Assembly: GCF_021559775.1 (NCBI RefSeq)
Contig: NZ_CP056047.1
Location: forward strand, 1,798,001-1,862,000
DNA length: 64,000 nucleotides
Direction: 5' to 3'
From: Gillisella vitis
GTDB taxonomy: Bacteria; Pseudomonadota; Alphaproteobacteria; Rhizobiales; Rhizobiaceae
The position numbers were made by a program, and so were the translations under genes. Positions 1-9,834 of the stretch are shown here, piece after piece. Each line of letters opens with the position of its first letter. The stretch's first letter is position 1. The notes under the pieces are model-generated. The model saw nothing but the letters and a program-made list of their open reading frames with translations. It had not been told where the DNA came from and did no database searches.

Positions 1-2326
1 GCTCGACACCCTCACCTGCGGTATGCGCCCACAATTCTTCCGTCATGAACGGCATGAAGGGGTGCAGCAGCTTGTAGGTCTGCTCCAGCACATAGGCAGC
101 GCAAGCCTGGGCTTCAGTCTTGGCAACCTCGTCTTCACCGGCAAAGACCGGCTTCAGCAATTCCAGATACCAGTCGCAGAACTGGTTCCAGACAAAGCGA
201 TAAAGCGCGCTGGCCGCATCATTGAACCGGAAATGCGCGATGGCCTCCGTGACCTCGCGTTCAGCCCGCGTCAGTTCCGTCAAAATCCAGCGGTTGATGG
301 CCAGAGTCGCCGCTTCCGGCAGGAAGGATGGATCGGACTTCACACCGTTCATCTCGGCAAAGCGGGTGGCGTTCCACAGCTTGGTGCCGAAATTGCGATA
401 GCCGGCAACCCGCGCCGTATCCAGCTTCACGTCGCGGCCCTGGGCGGCCATGATGGTCAGCGTGAAGCGCAGCGCATCGGCGCCATATTCATCGATCAGC
501 TCCAGCGGATTGATGACATTGCCCTTGGATTTAGACATTTTCTGACCGTTCTTGTCACGCACCAGCGCGTGGACATAAACGGTTTCAAATGGTTCGACGG
601 GATTGCCCGCTTCATCCTTCATGAAATGCAGGCTCATCATCATCATCCGGGCAACCCAGAAGAAGATGATGTCAAAGCCGGTGACGAGCACATTGGTCGG
701 ATAATAGCGCGCCACTTCCGGTGTTTTTTCCGGCCAGCCAAGCGTCGAGAACGGCCAGAGCGCCGAGGAAAACCAGGTATCGAGCACGTCTTCATCGCGG
801 GTGAGGATTTCGCCCGGTTTAAAGTTTTCGATCTTGTCTTCCACGAAAGCCTTCATCGGCCCTTCATGCGACAGATAATGTTGAATGGCGGCGTGAAGCG
901 CCGTTTCCTCGTCCTTTTCGACGAAGACCTGACCATCCGGACCATACCAGGCCGGAATCTGGTGTCCCCACCAGAGCTGACGAGACACGCACCATGGCTG
1001 GATATTCTCCATCCATTCGTAATAGGTCTTGTCCCAGTTCTTCGGCACGAATTTGGTACGGCCCTCGCGCACGCTGTCGATGGCGGGCTTGGCCAGCGTC
1101 TTGGCGTCCACATACCATTGCTCGGTCAGGCGCGGTTCGATTGGCACGCCGCCTCGGTCGCCATGCGGCACTGTGTGTTTATGCGGCTCGATCTTATCAA
1201 GCAGCCCTTCCGCCTCGAAGATCTCGACGATCTTCTTGCGGACGAAGAACCGCTCCTGGCCTTCAAGCTCGGCCCAAACCATCTGCTGTTCACGGCTTGG
1301 GGTCAGTCCCTCCAAGAAATCGTCATTTTCGACAATGGTCACGGTCGCATCGATATTGAGGATGTTGATCATCCTCAGGCCCGCGCGCTTGCCAACATCA
1401 AAGTCGTTGAAGTCATGGGCGGGTGTCATTTTTACAGCACCCGTACCGGCCGTCGGATCGGGATATTCGTCACCGACAATAGGAATTCTGCGGCCAACGA
1501 TCGGCAGGATCACATGCTTGCCAATGATCGACTGATAGCGCTCGTCATCGGGATGAACGGCAATGCCGGTATCGCCCAGCATGGTTTCCGGACGCGTCGT
1601 GGCGACCACCAGATAGTCGCGGGTCTCCCATTCCGTCGCCTTGCCGTCTTCATCGAAGGCCACAGGGTGCTGGTAGGTCACGCCCTCTTCCAGCGGATAG
1701 CGCAGATGCCAGAGATTGCCATTGACCTCATGCTGTTCGACTTCCAGATCGGAAATCGCCGTCAAAAGCTTGGGGTCCCAATTGACGAGACGCTTGTCCT
1801 TGTAAATCAGGCCCTGCTTGTAGAGGGTGACAAAGACTTCCAGAACCGCCTCGGACAGGCCCTCGTCCATGGTGAAGCGCTCGCGCGACCAGTCGCAGGA
1901 TGCGCCAAGCCGCTTCAGCTGGTTGAAGATCAACCCGCCCGATTCGTCCTTCCACTCCCAGACCTTGTCGATAAATGCATCACGGCCCATCTCGCGACGG
2001 CCCGGAAGCTGCTTTTCCATCAACTGCCGCTCGACAACCATCTGCGTGGCAATGCCGGCATGGTCCATACCCGGCTGCCACAGCACATCCTTGCCGCGCA
2101 TGCGCTCGAAGCGGATCATGATGTCCTGCAACGTATTGTTGAGCGCGTGGCCCATATGCAGCGACCCGGTCACATTCGGCGGCGGGATGACGATGGTGAA
2201 GCTTTCCGCACCCGGCTTGGCATTGACACCGGCGCGGAATGCCTCCGCCTCATCCCAGGCCTTGGCGATTTTCGGTTCTACGCTTGCGGAATCATAGGTC
2301 TTATCGAGCATGTTCTGACCAGACAT
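1..2326 (-). CDS. valS: Valyl-tRNA synthetase, N-terminal ~775 residues (3' end outside window)
   Basis: Class I aminoacyl-tRNA synthetase that charges tRNA-Val in the cytoplasm. The reverse strand reads [20 protein letters not shown] from the ATG at 2326 and stays open to base 1, so the gene is cut by the window edge. The class I signature appears as [16 protein letters not shown] (HMGH form of HIGH) near residues 43-58, and the KMSKS loop as [11 protein letters not shown] near 530-547. A very long open frame runs antisense to it; that is a codon-bias shadow. The identification is secure from the two signatures and the ValS-typical N-terminus. It is monocistronic as far as visible, and separated from popZ by a terminator. 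Confidence 0.97.
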   Translation of the reverse strand, partial: MSGQNMLDKTYDSASVEPKIAKAWDEAEAFRAGVNAKPGAESFTIVIPPPNVTGSLHMGHALNNTLQDIMIRFERMRGKDVLWQPGMDHAGIATQMVVERQLMEKQLPGRREMGRDAFIDKVWEWKDESGGLIFNQLKRLGASCDWSRERFTMDEGLSEAVLEVFVTLYKQGLIYKDKRLVNWDPKLLTAISDLEVEQHEVNGNLWHLRYPLEEGVTYQHPVAFDEDGKATEWETRDYLVVATTRPETMLGDTGIAVHPDDERYQSIIGKHVILPIVGRRIPIVGDEYPDPTAGTGAVKMTPAHDFNDFDVGKRAGLRMINILNIDATVTIVENDDFLEGLTPSREQQMVWAELEGQERFFVRKKIVEIFEAEGLLDKIEPHKHTVPHGDRGGVPIEPRLTEQWYVDAKTLAKPAIDSVREGRTKFVPKNWDKTYYEWMENIQPWCVSRQLWWGHQIPAWYGPDGQVFVEKDEETALHAAIQHYLSHEGPMKAFVEDKIENFKPGEILTRDEDVLDTWFSSALWPFSTLGWPEKTPEVARYYPTNVLVTGFDIIFFWVARMMMMSLHFMKDEAGNPVEPFETVYVHALVRDKNGQKMSKSKGNVINPLELIDEYGADALRFTLTIMAAQGRDVKLDTARVAGYRNFGTKLWNATRFAEMNGVKSDPSFLPEAATLAINRWILTELTRAEREVTEAIAHFRFNDAASALYRFVWNQFCDWYLELLKPVFAGEDEVAKTEAQACAAYVLEQTYKLLHPFMPFMTEELWAHTAGEGVE

Positions 2327-2431
2327 TAAGGCCCTACCGGTTCACGGGAACGCGGGCGGACGTTGGATTTCATTGTTTTCGTCAACCACGTGGTAAAGCG
2401 GACAGGTCGCGCAGTGTCAAGAAAGGAAAGC

Positions 2432-2458
2432 AAAAAGCCGCCCATTCACAAGGCGGCT
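2432..2458 (-). terminator. Rho-independent terminator after popZ
   Basis: On the minus strand a GC-rich stem AGCCGCC/GGCGGCT with an 8-base loop is followed by a T run. It lies 67 bases past the popZ stop and before valS, so it separates the two transcripts. Confidence 0.8.
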
Positions 2459-2524
2459 TCTGATTGTTCCAGTTCGATGTTTTCGAACGCACGTTTGCCA
2501 ACAACAACCTGCGGCACTGCCCTC

Positions 2525-3448
2525 TTAGCGGCGCGGACCACGTGCAATTCGTTCGATTTCTTCGCGCACCAGACGCTCAACCAGCGTCGGCAGATTGTCG
2601 TCAAGCCAGTCCTGCAACATCGGCCGCAACATATCCTGGGCGATTTCATCCAGCGACCTGCGCTGCTGACCATCGACGACAGCTGCAAGCTCCTCAAAGG
2701 ACTTGGCCACCTGCGCACCGGCCTGCATGGACAAAAGCGCGCCTTGTCGAGTATCGCCTTGCGTATCCGCCTCTTCGGCCAACTCCTGAGGGGCGACCGC
2801 AGCCTGGGCCACAGGTTCCGACTGCAATAGAGCTTCGATATGGCGCTGGCTGGCGCTCATGGCTTCCGGTTCGGCGATTCGCGCCTGTGCCATAGGCCGG
2901 ATCTGCCCCAGAGGCGCCGCTTGCTCCGTAGCAATCTCGCGAAAACCACCAATAGTGTCAGACATGTAGGAAGAGGCGCCACGAACATCGCGAGACTGTG
3001 GCTCTTGCTTGGAAAAAGCGGAGGGAAATTCAGAAGGAAACTCGGCAGTGCCAGGCTCTTCGCGCCGCTCAGACGTGGCGCGCACCCGCGCCGCAAGGTC
3101 GGCAAGCGAAACCGGCTTTGCGGCATGTCTTGGACTATCTGCTCTTGCGCCATCTGCTATCTGCTGTCCACCAGCACCCTGATCGACTGCCCCCTCAGAG
3201 AAACGGTTTGTAGCAGATGCCGCTAGCTGAACCGGACCTGGCTGGTTGGCCGCAACCGGCAAATCCATGGGCACAGCCTCAACGGAAAACGCATTGCCTG
3301 CAATATCCAGTTCGTCCACTTCACTGTCATAACCATAGGCATCATCGAAAGACCGGGCGGGTGCCGGCTCATTGCTTTCGATAATCCGGCGAATGGAGGC
3401 CAGGATCTCTTCCATGGACGGTTCACGCGATACATTCGGCTGGGCCAT
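2525..3448 (-). CDS. popZ: PopZ/DUF2497-family polar organising protein
   Basis: Cytoplasmic scaffold that forms a pole-localised matrix and, in alphaproteobacteria, anchors the chromosome origin and pole proteins. The protein (307 residues from this start) has the family's layout: a short conserved N-terminal helix (AQPNVSREPSMEEILASIRR), a long acidic, Pro/Ala-rich disordered middle, and a conserved helical C-terminus containing SLDEIAQDMLRPMLQDWLDD and EEIERIARGPRR. I chose the ATG at 3448 because GGGGA lies 5 bases upstream; an ATG four codons earlier has no convincing ribosome site. In Agrobacterium popZ is commonly placed beside valS, which supports the call. Next to it upstream is a tolC-type gene, also minus strand. 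Confidence 0.92.
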   Translation of the reverse strand: MAQPNVSREPSMEEILASIRRIIESNEPAPARSFDDAYGYDSEVDELDIAGNAFSVEAVPMDLPVAANQPGPVQLAASATNRFSEGAVDQGAGGQQIADGARADSPRHAAKPVSLADLAARVRATSERREEPGTAEFPSEFPSAFSKQEPQSRDVRGASSYMSDTIGGFREIATEQAAPLGQIRPMAQARIAEPEAMSASQRHIEALLQSEPVAQAAVAPQELAEEADTQGDTRQGALLSMQAGAQVAKSFEELAAVVDGQQRRSLDEIAQDMLRPMLQDWLDDNLPTLVERLVREEIERIARGPRR

Positions 3449-3627
3449 TACATTCCCCATTTGGCTTCAAACCCCATCGGCTTTTGCCATGTGATTCGCT
3501 TGACCTTAGGATACCCCTTTGCTCGAGGAAATCGCCTTCAAAAGCTTAAAGCTCAAAATACACAGTTTTATGAGTTCAATCGAGGATTGTTTCGCCAGCC
3601 GGGCCGAATTATCCGGGATGAAGGGCA

Positions 3628-3748
3628 TAATACCAAGGCGAGAACATGCTGACGCACCCCCGCCTTGAACGCATTGCAAATATCTCAAATGCATCCAACG
3701 CTTGAGATATTTGCAAAATGGAATACCAACTGCCCTTCTCAATGACCC
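3628..3748. repeat. Two-hairpin intergenic palindromic element, copy 1
   Basis: Lies just downstream of tolC. It contains a CAAGGCG/CGCCTTG hairpin followed by a perfect 15-bp stem (3674-3688 with 3702-3716, TTGCAAATATCTCAA and its complement) and a conserved tail. A second copy is at 5638-5765. Confidence 0.75.
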
Positions 3749-3754
3749 ATTGGT

Positions 3755-5173
3755 TTACTTGCCGTTGGCAGCCCGCAATCCAAACCACTGGTCCTTGACG
3801 GCATCATAATGCTCTTCTGCGTTATATTCCGCCACCTGCAAGCCCTGGCTCCTGACCGTCAAGGTACCGGTTGCCGCGAGCAACGAGTAGCTCGCCACCA
3901 CTTCATTGCGCTGTGCATTCACCAGGCTTTCCTGCGCGTCGAGCGCGGTCTGCTGCGAGTTCAAAACGTCAAGGGTGATTTTCTGGCCGACATTGCGTTC
4001 CTCGATAACGCCTTGCAAGGCGAGCTTTGCAGCAGCAACCTGCTTGCGGCCCGAGGTGATGGCCGCCGTTGCGGCTTGCATCTGGGCAAAAGCGGTCATG
4101 ATCTGCTTTCGCACGCTCAATCGGGCGTAATCGACTTTCAGTTCCTGCGCACCAACGGTTTCCTTGGCTTTGCGGATCTGACCATATTCCGAACCGCCCT
4201 GGTAGAGCGGAATTTTCAGCTGCGCTGTAATCGAGGCCGCAGAATAATCGCGGTCGGTCGACTCGCTGGGATTATCCGTATTGTGCCGATCAAGGCTGCC
4301 CTGAATGCTGACGCCTGGAAGCAGGCTGCCTTCAGCCGATTTCACCTGATATTGCGCCGAGGTTACCGCATGCAGCGCGGCAAGCACGCTGGGATGCTCT
4401 CGGATACCCAAAGCAACGGCCTTGTCGAGATTGGTCGGCATCGCCTTGGTGGCGCGCACAGGCTGACGCACATCCTTCGGCATCTCGCCGACCACCTGCA
4501 TATAGGATGCTTCGCTCTGTCTCAACTGGGCGATCGCGGAGGCCAGCAGACTGTCGGCACCCGCCAGCTGCGCTTCTGCCTGGCTGACATCGGTTTTGGT
4601 GCCTTCGCCCACCTCCAGCCGCGCATTGGCGGCTTTCAGCTGTTCCTTGAGGAAGTTCAGGTTCTGGCGGCGGATACTGACAATCTGCTGGTCCCGCGCC
4701 ACATCAGCATAGGCCTGGGCTGCGCCGAGCAGGATCTGGATTTCATCCGCCTTCATACTTTCCCGATTGGAAAGCACGCCCGCTTCCGAGGAGCGCACAT
4801 TGTTCAGCGTCTGGAATCCATCGAAAATCTGCTGGGTCAATGTCACCTGCACGTCGGATTTATAATAATCCGCCGAATATTTATCCGCTGGGATATTGCC
4901 GACGGCGGTGCCATTGAAATTGGCAAAGGAAGACTGAGTGCCGGAGACGGAAAAGCCCAGTTGCGGCCTGTAGCCGGCCTTGGCAATCGTCACGCTCTCA
5001 TCCGTTGCCCTCAGAGCGGCACGCACCGAGTTCAGATCAGGATTGTTCTTATAAGCCTTCTCCATGGCGCCGAAGATGGTTTCGGCATGCAGCACGGCAG
5101 GTTGAAAAAACAGCGGAAGAAATGCTGCGGCATAGGCCACGTTACGAAGGCTCGACAAGGATACATCTCCCAA
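3755..5173 (-). CDS. tolC: TolC-family outer-membrane efflux channel
   Basis: Outer-membrane trimeric channel that works with RND or ABC pumps and type I secretion. The 472-residue product has an N-terminal signal peptide (hydrophobic run AYAAAFLPLFFQPAVLHA, cleavage after HA) followed by two OEP repeats: ETIFGAMEKAYKNNPDLNSV near residue 31 and a second repeat near residue 240 (LDKAVALGIREHPSVLAAL). Long Ala/Gln-rich coiled-coil segments separate them, as in the family. Length matches alphaproteobacterial TolC. It is followed by repeat copy 1 and preceded by about 600 bases before pcm; the Pcm-TolC neighbourhood is common in Rhizobiales. Confidence 0.93.
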   Translation of the reverse strand: MGDVSLSSLRNVAYAAAFLPLFFQPAVLHAETIFGAMEKAYKNNPDLNSVRAALRATDESVTIAKAGYRPQLGFSVSGTQSSFANFNGTAVGNIPADKYSADYYKSDVQVTLTQQIFDGFQTLNNVRSSEAGVLSNRESMKADEIQILLGAAQAYADVARDQQIVSIRRQNLNFLKEQLKAANARLEVGEGTKTDVSQAEAQLAGADSLLASAIAQLRQSEASYMQVVGEMPKDVRQPVRATKAMPTNLDKAVALGIREHPSVLAALHAVTSAQYQVKSAEGSLLPGVSIQGSLDRHNTDNPSESTDRDYSAASITAQLKIPLYQGGSEYGQIRKAKETVGAQELKVDYARLSVRKQIMTAFAQMQAATAAITSGRKQVAAAKLALQGVIEERNVGQKITLDVLNSQQTALDAQESLVNAQRNEVVASYSLLAATGTLTVRSQGLQVAEYNAEEHYDAVKDQWFGLRAANGK

Positions 5174-5637
5174 CTTTAATTAAGCCAAGGCCCTATCCAT
5201 CATGGAGGGGCCGGCCCCGAAGGACCGCCTGAATGTTTTACTAGCATTCTCATGTGAAGCCGATTCTCTCCAACTTGTCACCAACATTGGAAACGGGCCT
5301 CACCCATTCCCGGCACTGCTGACAAGATGACGACAGACTCACCATCAAACGACGACAGCCCTTATTCTAAGGGCCTAGATTGCGTGAAGCTGACCACAAA
5401 TCATCCTAGGAGAATTCATAGGCTGAGCCCGCAGGTTTACAGGAGTTTGACAAGAGCCTGACAGCTTGCATTTCATGCCGCCCAAAAAATCAATGATGTT
5501 AAGAATTGAACGAAAATAACTTTAAAACAAGAAACAGCCACCCGGTCATCCACAACCAAAATGGATATAAATAAAAAACACAACCATTTTACGAGGATGG
5601 ATGCAGGACCGGTCCGGGGCAATGACAGAAGCCATGC
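5174..5637. other. Intergenic region upstream of tolC
   Basis: About 460 bases without a credible gene. It should hold the tolC promoter and leader. I see no clear operator, riboswitch or RNA gene in it; the short reading frames here lack ribosome sites and family features. Confidence 0.5.
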
Positions 5638-5765
5638 CAATAATGACCAAGGCTCGAAGGTGTGAACCACATCCTCGCCTTGAAGACATTTTGAATATCT
5701 CAAATGCTTCATGAACTGAGATATTCAAAATGGATACGAACGATCATTCACAATGACCGTTCGCA
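5638..5765. repeat. Two-hairpin intergenic palindromic element, copy 2
   Basis: Lies just downstream of pcm. The 15-bp perfect stem (5694-5708 with 5723-5737) differs from copy 1 in its outer bases, but both arms change together, so pairing is kept. The flanking CGCCTTGAA and the trailing CAATGACC are shared with copy 1. Confidence 0.75.
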
Positions 5766-5783
5766 AACCTTCTGCCGCGATGA

Positions 5784-6437
5784 TCAGAATACGAATTCGC
5801 GCGCTTTTTCAAAACCGGGAAGCGGCTTGATCGAAGCATTGAAAAGCGAGCTTGTCGAAACCGAACCACCGGCCTTGACGAAGACATGGGCACGGACGGC
5901 ACGGCCGCTACCGACCACTCCAATCAAACGGCCACCGTCACGCAATTGATCGAACAGTGCCGGAGGCACTTCCTCGACCGACCCACTCAGGAAAATCAGA
6001 TCGTAAGGAGCTTCTTTGGCATAGCCAGCCTCCAGCGGACATTGAACGACCGTGACATTCGCAGCGCCCAGCTTTTCAAGATTGGACTTTGCAGCACTGG
6101 CCAGTTGATCATCGCTTTCAACGGCGAAAACCGCACCGGCCAGCCGTCCGAGCAAAGCCGAGACATAACCGGTGCCCGCTCCGATTTCCAGGACCAGTTC
6201 GCTGCGGCCAATTTCAGCCAGCTGCAAAAGCTTGGCAAGCGGCGACGGATCCATCAGATAGCGGCCAGGAGCGACCTGAATATCCTCATCGATATAAGCC
6301 AGGGCTTTCAGATTGTCCGGCACAAAGGCTTCCCGTGGTACGGACAGAAAAGCCGAAAGCACGGAATGAGAGGTTACATCCGTCGTTCGAATTTGGCCGT
6401 CCACCATTTTCGCCCGCGCTGCTTCAAAATCGATCAT
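5784..6437 (-). CDS. pcm: Protein-L-isoaspartate O-methyltransferase family protein
   Basis: SAM-dependent enzyme of the PCMT family, which methylates isoaspartyl residues in damaged proteins. From the ATG at 6437 (MIDFEAARAKMVDGQIRTTD) the protein has 217 residues, typical for the family in Rhizobiales. The SAM-binding motif I is VLEIGAGTGYVSALLGRLAG; the N-terminal substrate region contains VPREAFVP and the segment YIDEDIQVAPGRYLMDP. An ATG 4 codons upstream is also possible. This rhizobial subgroup departs from E. coli Pcm (no TISQP-type loop visible), so its exact substrate is uncertain. Stands alone with a repeat element after it. Confidence 0.88.
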   Translation of the reverse strand: MIDFEAARAKMVDGQIRTTDVTSHSVLSAFLSVPREAFVPDNLKALAYIDEDIQVAPGRYLMDPSPLAKLLQLAEIGRSELVLEIGAGTGYVSALLGRLAGAVFAVESDDQLASAAKSNLEKLGAANVTVVQCPLEAGYAKEAPYDLIFLSGSVEEVPPALFDQLRDGGRLIGVVGSGRAVRAHVFVKAGGSVSTSSLFNASIKPLPGFEKAREFVF

Positions 6438-6740
6438 ATCGTTGCCCATTTTACACCGGTTGCGTCTGCCGCGGGACACCGCTGGCAAACAATCCAAAGC
6501 CGCCGCCCCGACATGTTCCGAAGCGGCTCCATATCACCGCTCGCCGCGTCTCCGATGACCGAAAACAACGCCGTAGAACCTGAGAGATGCCACTGCCAAA
6601 GGCGCCATCCCCAAAGGGATCACACCATTTGCTATAGCGTGTTTAATCGGCGGCAACGCAGCTTTCAAGCCATGTCGGGCAAGAGCCTCTAAAATCTCTG
6701 CCTGCAATGGATCAAGCCCCGCAAAGCCCTTACAGCGCCG

Positions 6741-6835
6741 TGCGTTTCATAAAACGCACAAAGGACACTGTAACACTCTAAATTTGCTGCATAATTTTCT
6801 CCTTAAAGCGATTCCGACTTAAGGAACTATTCAGT
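6741..6835. repeat. Dispersed rhizobial palindromic repeat, copy R1 (partial)
   Basis: Contains a TGCGTTT/AAAACGCA hairpin (6741-6758), then CTGTAACACTCT and TTGCTGCATAATTTTCTCCTTAA, which are shared with the elements near 49.5, 51.7, 60.1 and 61.4 kb. It lies upstream of pcm in an otherwise gene-free stretch (6438-7003). Confidence 0.6.
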
Positions 6836-7003
6836 CGCTTTTCCAACCTGGATCTGAAACGTTCAAGGCCGGAAAGCGTTGCGCATGGAGACATGAAGTT
6901 CATCGCAATGAAATTGCATTAAGCACGAATCAACCCAATATTGGTCAAAAAACCCCTAGTAATTCAGTGTATTTTTTCTGCATTCTAGATTACGAGTCAA
7001 ATC

Positions 7004-7519
7004 GTGGGGACTGAATCAAAGCAATACCGGGATCAGGCAGCAGGTGCAACGTATTACGACGGCATGAAAACATCAAATTTGATGTCGATTGCTGCGGATA
7101 CATCCTGCGCGAAATTCACCATACCGTATTTGCTACGAATTGAGCATCCCACTCGCATATCAAATGAAATAAACGTTGCAGACGGCGCGACCATGATAAA
7201 ACCGAGAGACATCGTTGGAAGTTCAATCAAGGAATTGGCCTTCTGCGCACACTACATGCATATAACTTTCTCCAATCACTATCGGCTGACGGCTTCTCTT
7301 GCCGCAATCTTTGGTGATGAGCCGAAAGAGAAATATGTCGGTGACATCATCCTGTCCGTCAACGATTGCGGCGAAGGCATGCTCATCCGCTTCCTGCGCC
7401 GCTGGCCGCTGCTGATCGGCGCTCCCGACGAGGCAACAGCAAACCCGGCCATCATGACGCTGCGCCACGGATCACAAGTGCTGACCTGGCAATTCGAACA
7501 CCAGGATGCCGAGATTTAA
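7004..7519 (+). CDS. Hypothetical protein (171 aa)
   Basis: I do not recognise this protein. It is a soluble-looking chain of 171 residues ending LTWQFEHQDAEI, with no signal peptide or membrane segment. An internal ATG at 7064 (MKTSNLMSIAADTS) could be the true start, giving 151 residues. Codon use is ordinary for the region and the frame is the longest open one here, but nothing in the neighbourhood indicates a role. Confidence 0.5.
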   Translation: MGTESKQYRDQAAGATYYDGMKTSNLMSIAADTSCAKFTIPYLLRIEHPTRISNEINVADGATMIKPRDIVGSSIKELAFCAHYMHITFSNHYRLTASLAAIFGDEPKEKYVGDIILSVNDCGEGMLIRFLRRWPLLIGAPDEATANPAIMTLRHGSQVLTWQFEHQDAEI

Positions 7520-7618
7520 GACAGAGAGTCATTAAAAATGGCGGCCCGTGTTTTGCGCATGGATGGTATCGTTGACATTGACCCCAGTTAAACGCGACAT
7601 GCGATAGTATAAATCGAA

Positions 7619-7867
7619 CTATCGAAATAATTTTCGCAAAAATGGAAATAGCACCGGCGGCTCCTGCCCTATAGCTCCATAGCCTGATCTCGTCAGCGAA
7701 AACAGCTTATCCTCTCCCCGCTCCGCGCGCGTCATATAGAGCATGTTCAATGCTTGCAGGATCGCAGGCGTCATTCCTGTCGACCAAGGTAAATCCTTCG
7801 CATTCACGTCCCGGCCTCCGGCATCGTAAAGCGTCTGCAAGATATAGTGGAGATCACCGTGCGTCAT
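7619..7867 (-). CDS. Small winged-helix-like hypothetical protein (82 aa)
   Basis: Unrecognised short protein. The segment KLFSLTRSGYGAIGQE resembles the wing of a winged-helix fold (form LTxxGxxxL), and the preceding helices (MTPAILQALNMLYMTRAER) fit a recognition helix, so a DNA-binding role is possible but unproven. It is convergent with the gene ending at 7519. Confidence 0.45.
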   Translation of the reverse strand: MTHGDLHYILQTLYDAGGRDVNAKDLPWSTGMTPAILQALNMLYMTRAERGEDKLFSLTRSGYGAIGQEPPVLFPFLRKLFR

Positions 7868-8174
7868 ACGCCATTGTTACATGCCGACGCTGATTTGAAC
7901 AGTCGCAGGTCCCAACCGACACGCGGATCGATGGTTTGTTACAGCACATGGAGACCACCAATCCACAGGTCTTGCGAAATCCGATTGCGCGTTGACAGCT
8001 AAGATCGGCTTGCAAAACCGATTATCAGCACCCTTGCTGATATTGGGTCAATTGCCAGAACGGGCTTCGGATGTGGGTTTTCGGCTTTTCAAGCTCAGAC
8101 CTCCATTGACTTGAAAAGAAGCCGCCACGCGCCATCCTATTTGGATGATCCAATGAATTTGCGGAGAGCCGCTA
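7868..8174. other. Intergenic region, nothing assigned
   Basis: About 300 bases between a minus-strand and a plus-strand gene (divergent), so promoters for both are expected. I see no hairpin, repeat or reading frame I can support. Confidence 0.4.
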
Positions 8175-8678
8175 TTGAACGTTTCAGACTTTAGCCAACA
8201 TCGCTTTGCGCCATTGCTGATTGCCGCGGCAATTGTTTGCCTTGGCCCGGTCAGCGTATCTCTCGCAAATCGCATTACGGTCGCACAAGCTCTTGCCGTT
8301 TGTCGATCCACAAGTGTCGAGGAGGCAAAGCAAAAGGGAGACCAGCTCGGATGGCCCCGGATGCCGGAAGACAAGAATTGGAAATCATCTTACGAGAGCT
8401 ATAACAAGGTGACGGTCGACGTCGTTGGATGGTCGGATGAAGAGGCCGGGAGCCGTTTGTCATTCTGGGTCGCGACAGGGGTAAATCCGGGCCGGGCATG
8501 CAGCTACAGTTTGACCAACAATGACAGCCTGCTCGCCGACCTAAAGGTTGAACTCGGCGAGCCTGAAAATGAAGATCACAACGAGATATCCGACACCGCA
8601 TACTGGCAACGGCCCGGGGCGGAAATCTATTTCACAAAAGTAGGATCATCGTCAGGTTTCACCATGGGCGATAAATAA
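8175..8678 (+). CDS. Secreted hypothetical protein with TTG start
   Basis: 167 residues with a clear signal peptide (FAPLLIAAAIVCLGPVSVSLA, cleavage before NRITV), so probably periplasmic. The start is TTG at 8175: GGAGAG lies at 8163-8168, six bases upstream, and there is no ATG alternative before the signal peptide. The mature part is acidic, with two Cys residues that could form a disulphide. Family not recognised. Its stop overlaps the next start by one base (TAATG), so the two genes are probably translationally coupled. Confidence 0.65.
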   Translation: MNVSDFSQHRFAPLLIAAAIVCLGPVSVSLANRITVAQALAVCRSTSVEEAKQKGDQLGWPRMPEDKNWKSSYESYNKVTVDVVGWSDEEAGSRLSFWVATGVNPGRACSYSLTNNDSLLADLKVELGEPENEDHNEISDTAYWQRPGAEIYFTKVGSSSGFTMGDK

Positions 8679-8965
8679 TGATCGGAAGAACGTGGGTAGA
8701 CGCAAAGTGCGAGCCTACAGACGCAGAACAGAGCAAAATCGCCGACGCCATCGCCATTCGTGGACGCATCGAAACCATGCGCTCTCTCCTGACAAAGGAT
8801 GAACGCGAGATTGAAAGCCGCAGCCAATCGACGGTCACCAAAGCACGCATGGAGGATATTGGGAGCTCAAAAGCGCAGTCCTTTAGCCGACGCCGATCAT
8901 ATCTCAACCTCGAATGGCTGAATTGCGATCGCAGCATCCGCCCTTACCGCAGCCCTCCGGGTTAG
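8678..8965 (+). CDS. Hypothetical protein coupled to the preceding secreted protein
   Basis: 95 residues, hydrophilic, with the charged helical stretch RIETMRSLLTKDEREIESRS. Start overlaps the upstream stop as TAATG. The C-terminal third (SFSRRRSYLNLEWLNCDRS) is basic and of low complexity. The reading frame might have been extended by a frameshift. Function unknown. Confidence 0.4.
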   Translation: MIGRTWVDAKCEPTDAEQSKIADAIAIRGRIETMRSLLTKDEREIESRSQSTVTKARMEDIGSSKAQSFSRRRSYLNLEWLNCDRSIRPYRSPPG

Positions 8966-9015
8966 GTGAAAATGGTATAGCACGCCTCAGCTTCCTTGTT
9001 CCATAGCTCAGGCGA

Positions 9016-9834
9016 TTATGCTGGCAGCGGAATGCGCTCGAGCAGTGGGCGAAGCTTGTTTAAGAACTCAGGGCTGCCACATGCGAAGCGAAGCTTCGAT
9101 GACAGGTCAATCTTGCCCCAGTCGATCGTATGGGAGGCACCGAGGTTGTCGAGTATCGGTAGCGCAGCCATCACATCCCAAGTCGAATCCCCAAGCGACA
9201 GATAGCCGTCCGTTTCGCCCATCGCCACCTCGACCAGGGAAATCGTCGCCGCCCCTCCGACGCGAAAGCTGATGCCAAGGTCGTCCGAGAGACAGCGTAT
9301 GACCTCAAGTCTGTCAGCCGTCGATACCGAGGGATGGAAGCTCAACCCCGTTACGGCCCGTGACATGTCGAGGACGGGAAGCGACTTGATCGGCTTGCCG
9401 TTGAGTCTTGTCGGCACCGACCTGCCTCCGACGAAGGTCAGGTCCCGGGCAGGTGCGTGGATGACCCCAAAGACCGGCCGACGGCTTGCGTAAAGACCGA
9501 TGGAAACTGCCCAGTTCTGGTTGCCCCGAACGAAGTTGAACGTCCCATCGATCGGATCGACAACCCAGATGCGGCCCGAGGTTCCCGCGATCTCTCCACC
9601 CTCTTCGCCGAAGATGCCGTCATTGGGAAAGGCTTTATGCAGGCTCGCTATCAGGAGGGTCTCAACCTGCCTATCGGCCTCGGTCACAAGATCGAGGTGA
9701 CCCTTCTTTTCGACCGGAAGGCTCGCCAGAGACTGAAAATAGGTCAGGGCCAATCTTCCGGCTTCCCTCGCAATGTCTTCGACAACAGCCTCGACCGCAC
9801 TGGTGGCCGAGGTAGAAGCATGCATGTCAGCCAC
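9016..9834 (-). CDS. Inositol-monophosphatase-family phosphatase (AccG-like)
   Basis: Mg-dependent sugar-phosphate phosphatase of the IMPase fold, 272 residues, cytoplasmic. Metal-site motifs are all present: EADRQVE (51-58), GEEGGE (Glu77/78), VDPIDGTFNF (Asp93, Asp96), and the C-terminal DSTWDVMAA (Trp219-Asp220). It is the last gene of the unit; its start overlaps the phosphodiesterase stop by 8 bases, implying coupled translation. In the Ti-plasmid acc operon the homologous last gene, accG, is reported to dephosphorylate the arabinose phosphate released from agrocinopine; by context the same kind of reaction is inferred here. A generic inositol-phosphate role is the alternative. Confidence 0.85.
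   Translation of the reverse strand: MADMHASTSATSAVEAVVEDIAREAGRLALTYFQSLASLPVEKKGHLDLVTEADRQVETLLIASLHKAFPNDGIFGEEGGEIAGTSGRIWVVDPIDGTFNFVRGNQNWAVSIGLYASRRPVFGVIHAPARDLTFVGGRSVPTRLNGKPIKSLPVLDMSRAVTGLSFHPSVSTADRLEVIRCLSDDLGISFRVGGAATISLVEVAMGETDGYLSLGDSTWDVMAALPILDNLGASHTIDWGKIDLSSKLRFACGSPEFLNKLRPLLERIPLPA

Noticed and set aside
23-2329. 768-codon open frame on the plus strand
   Set aside because: It is antisense to valS, whose HMGH and KMSKS signatures are on the minus strand. The plus-strand translation has no domain pattern.
3809-5179. 456-codon plus-strand frame
   Set aside because: Antisense shadow of the tolC-type gene, which has a signal peptide and two OEP repeats on the other strand.
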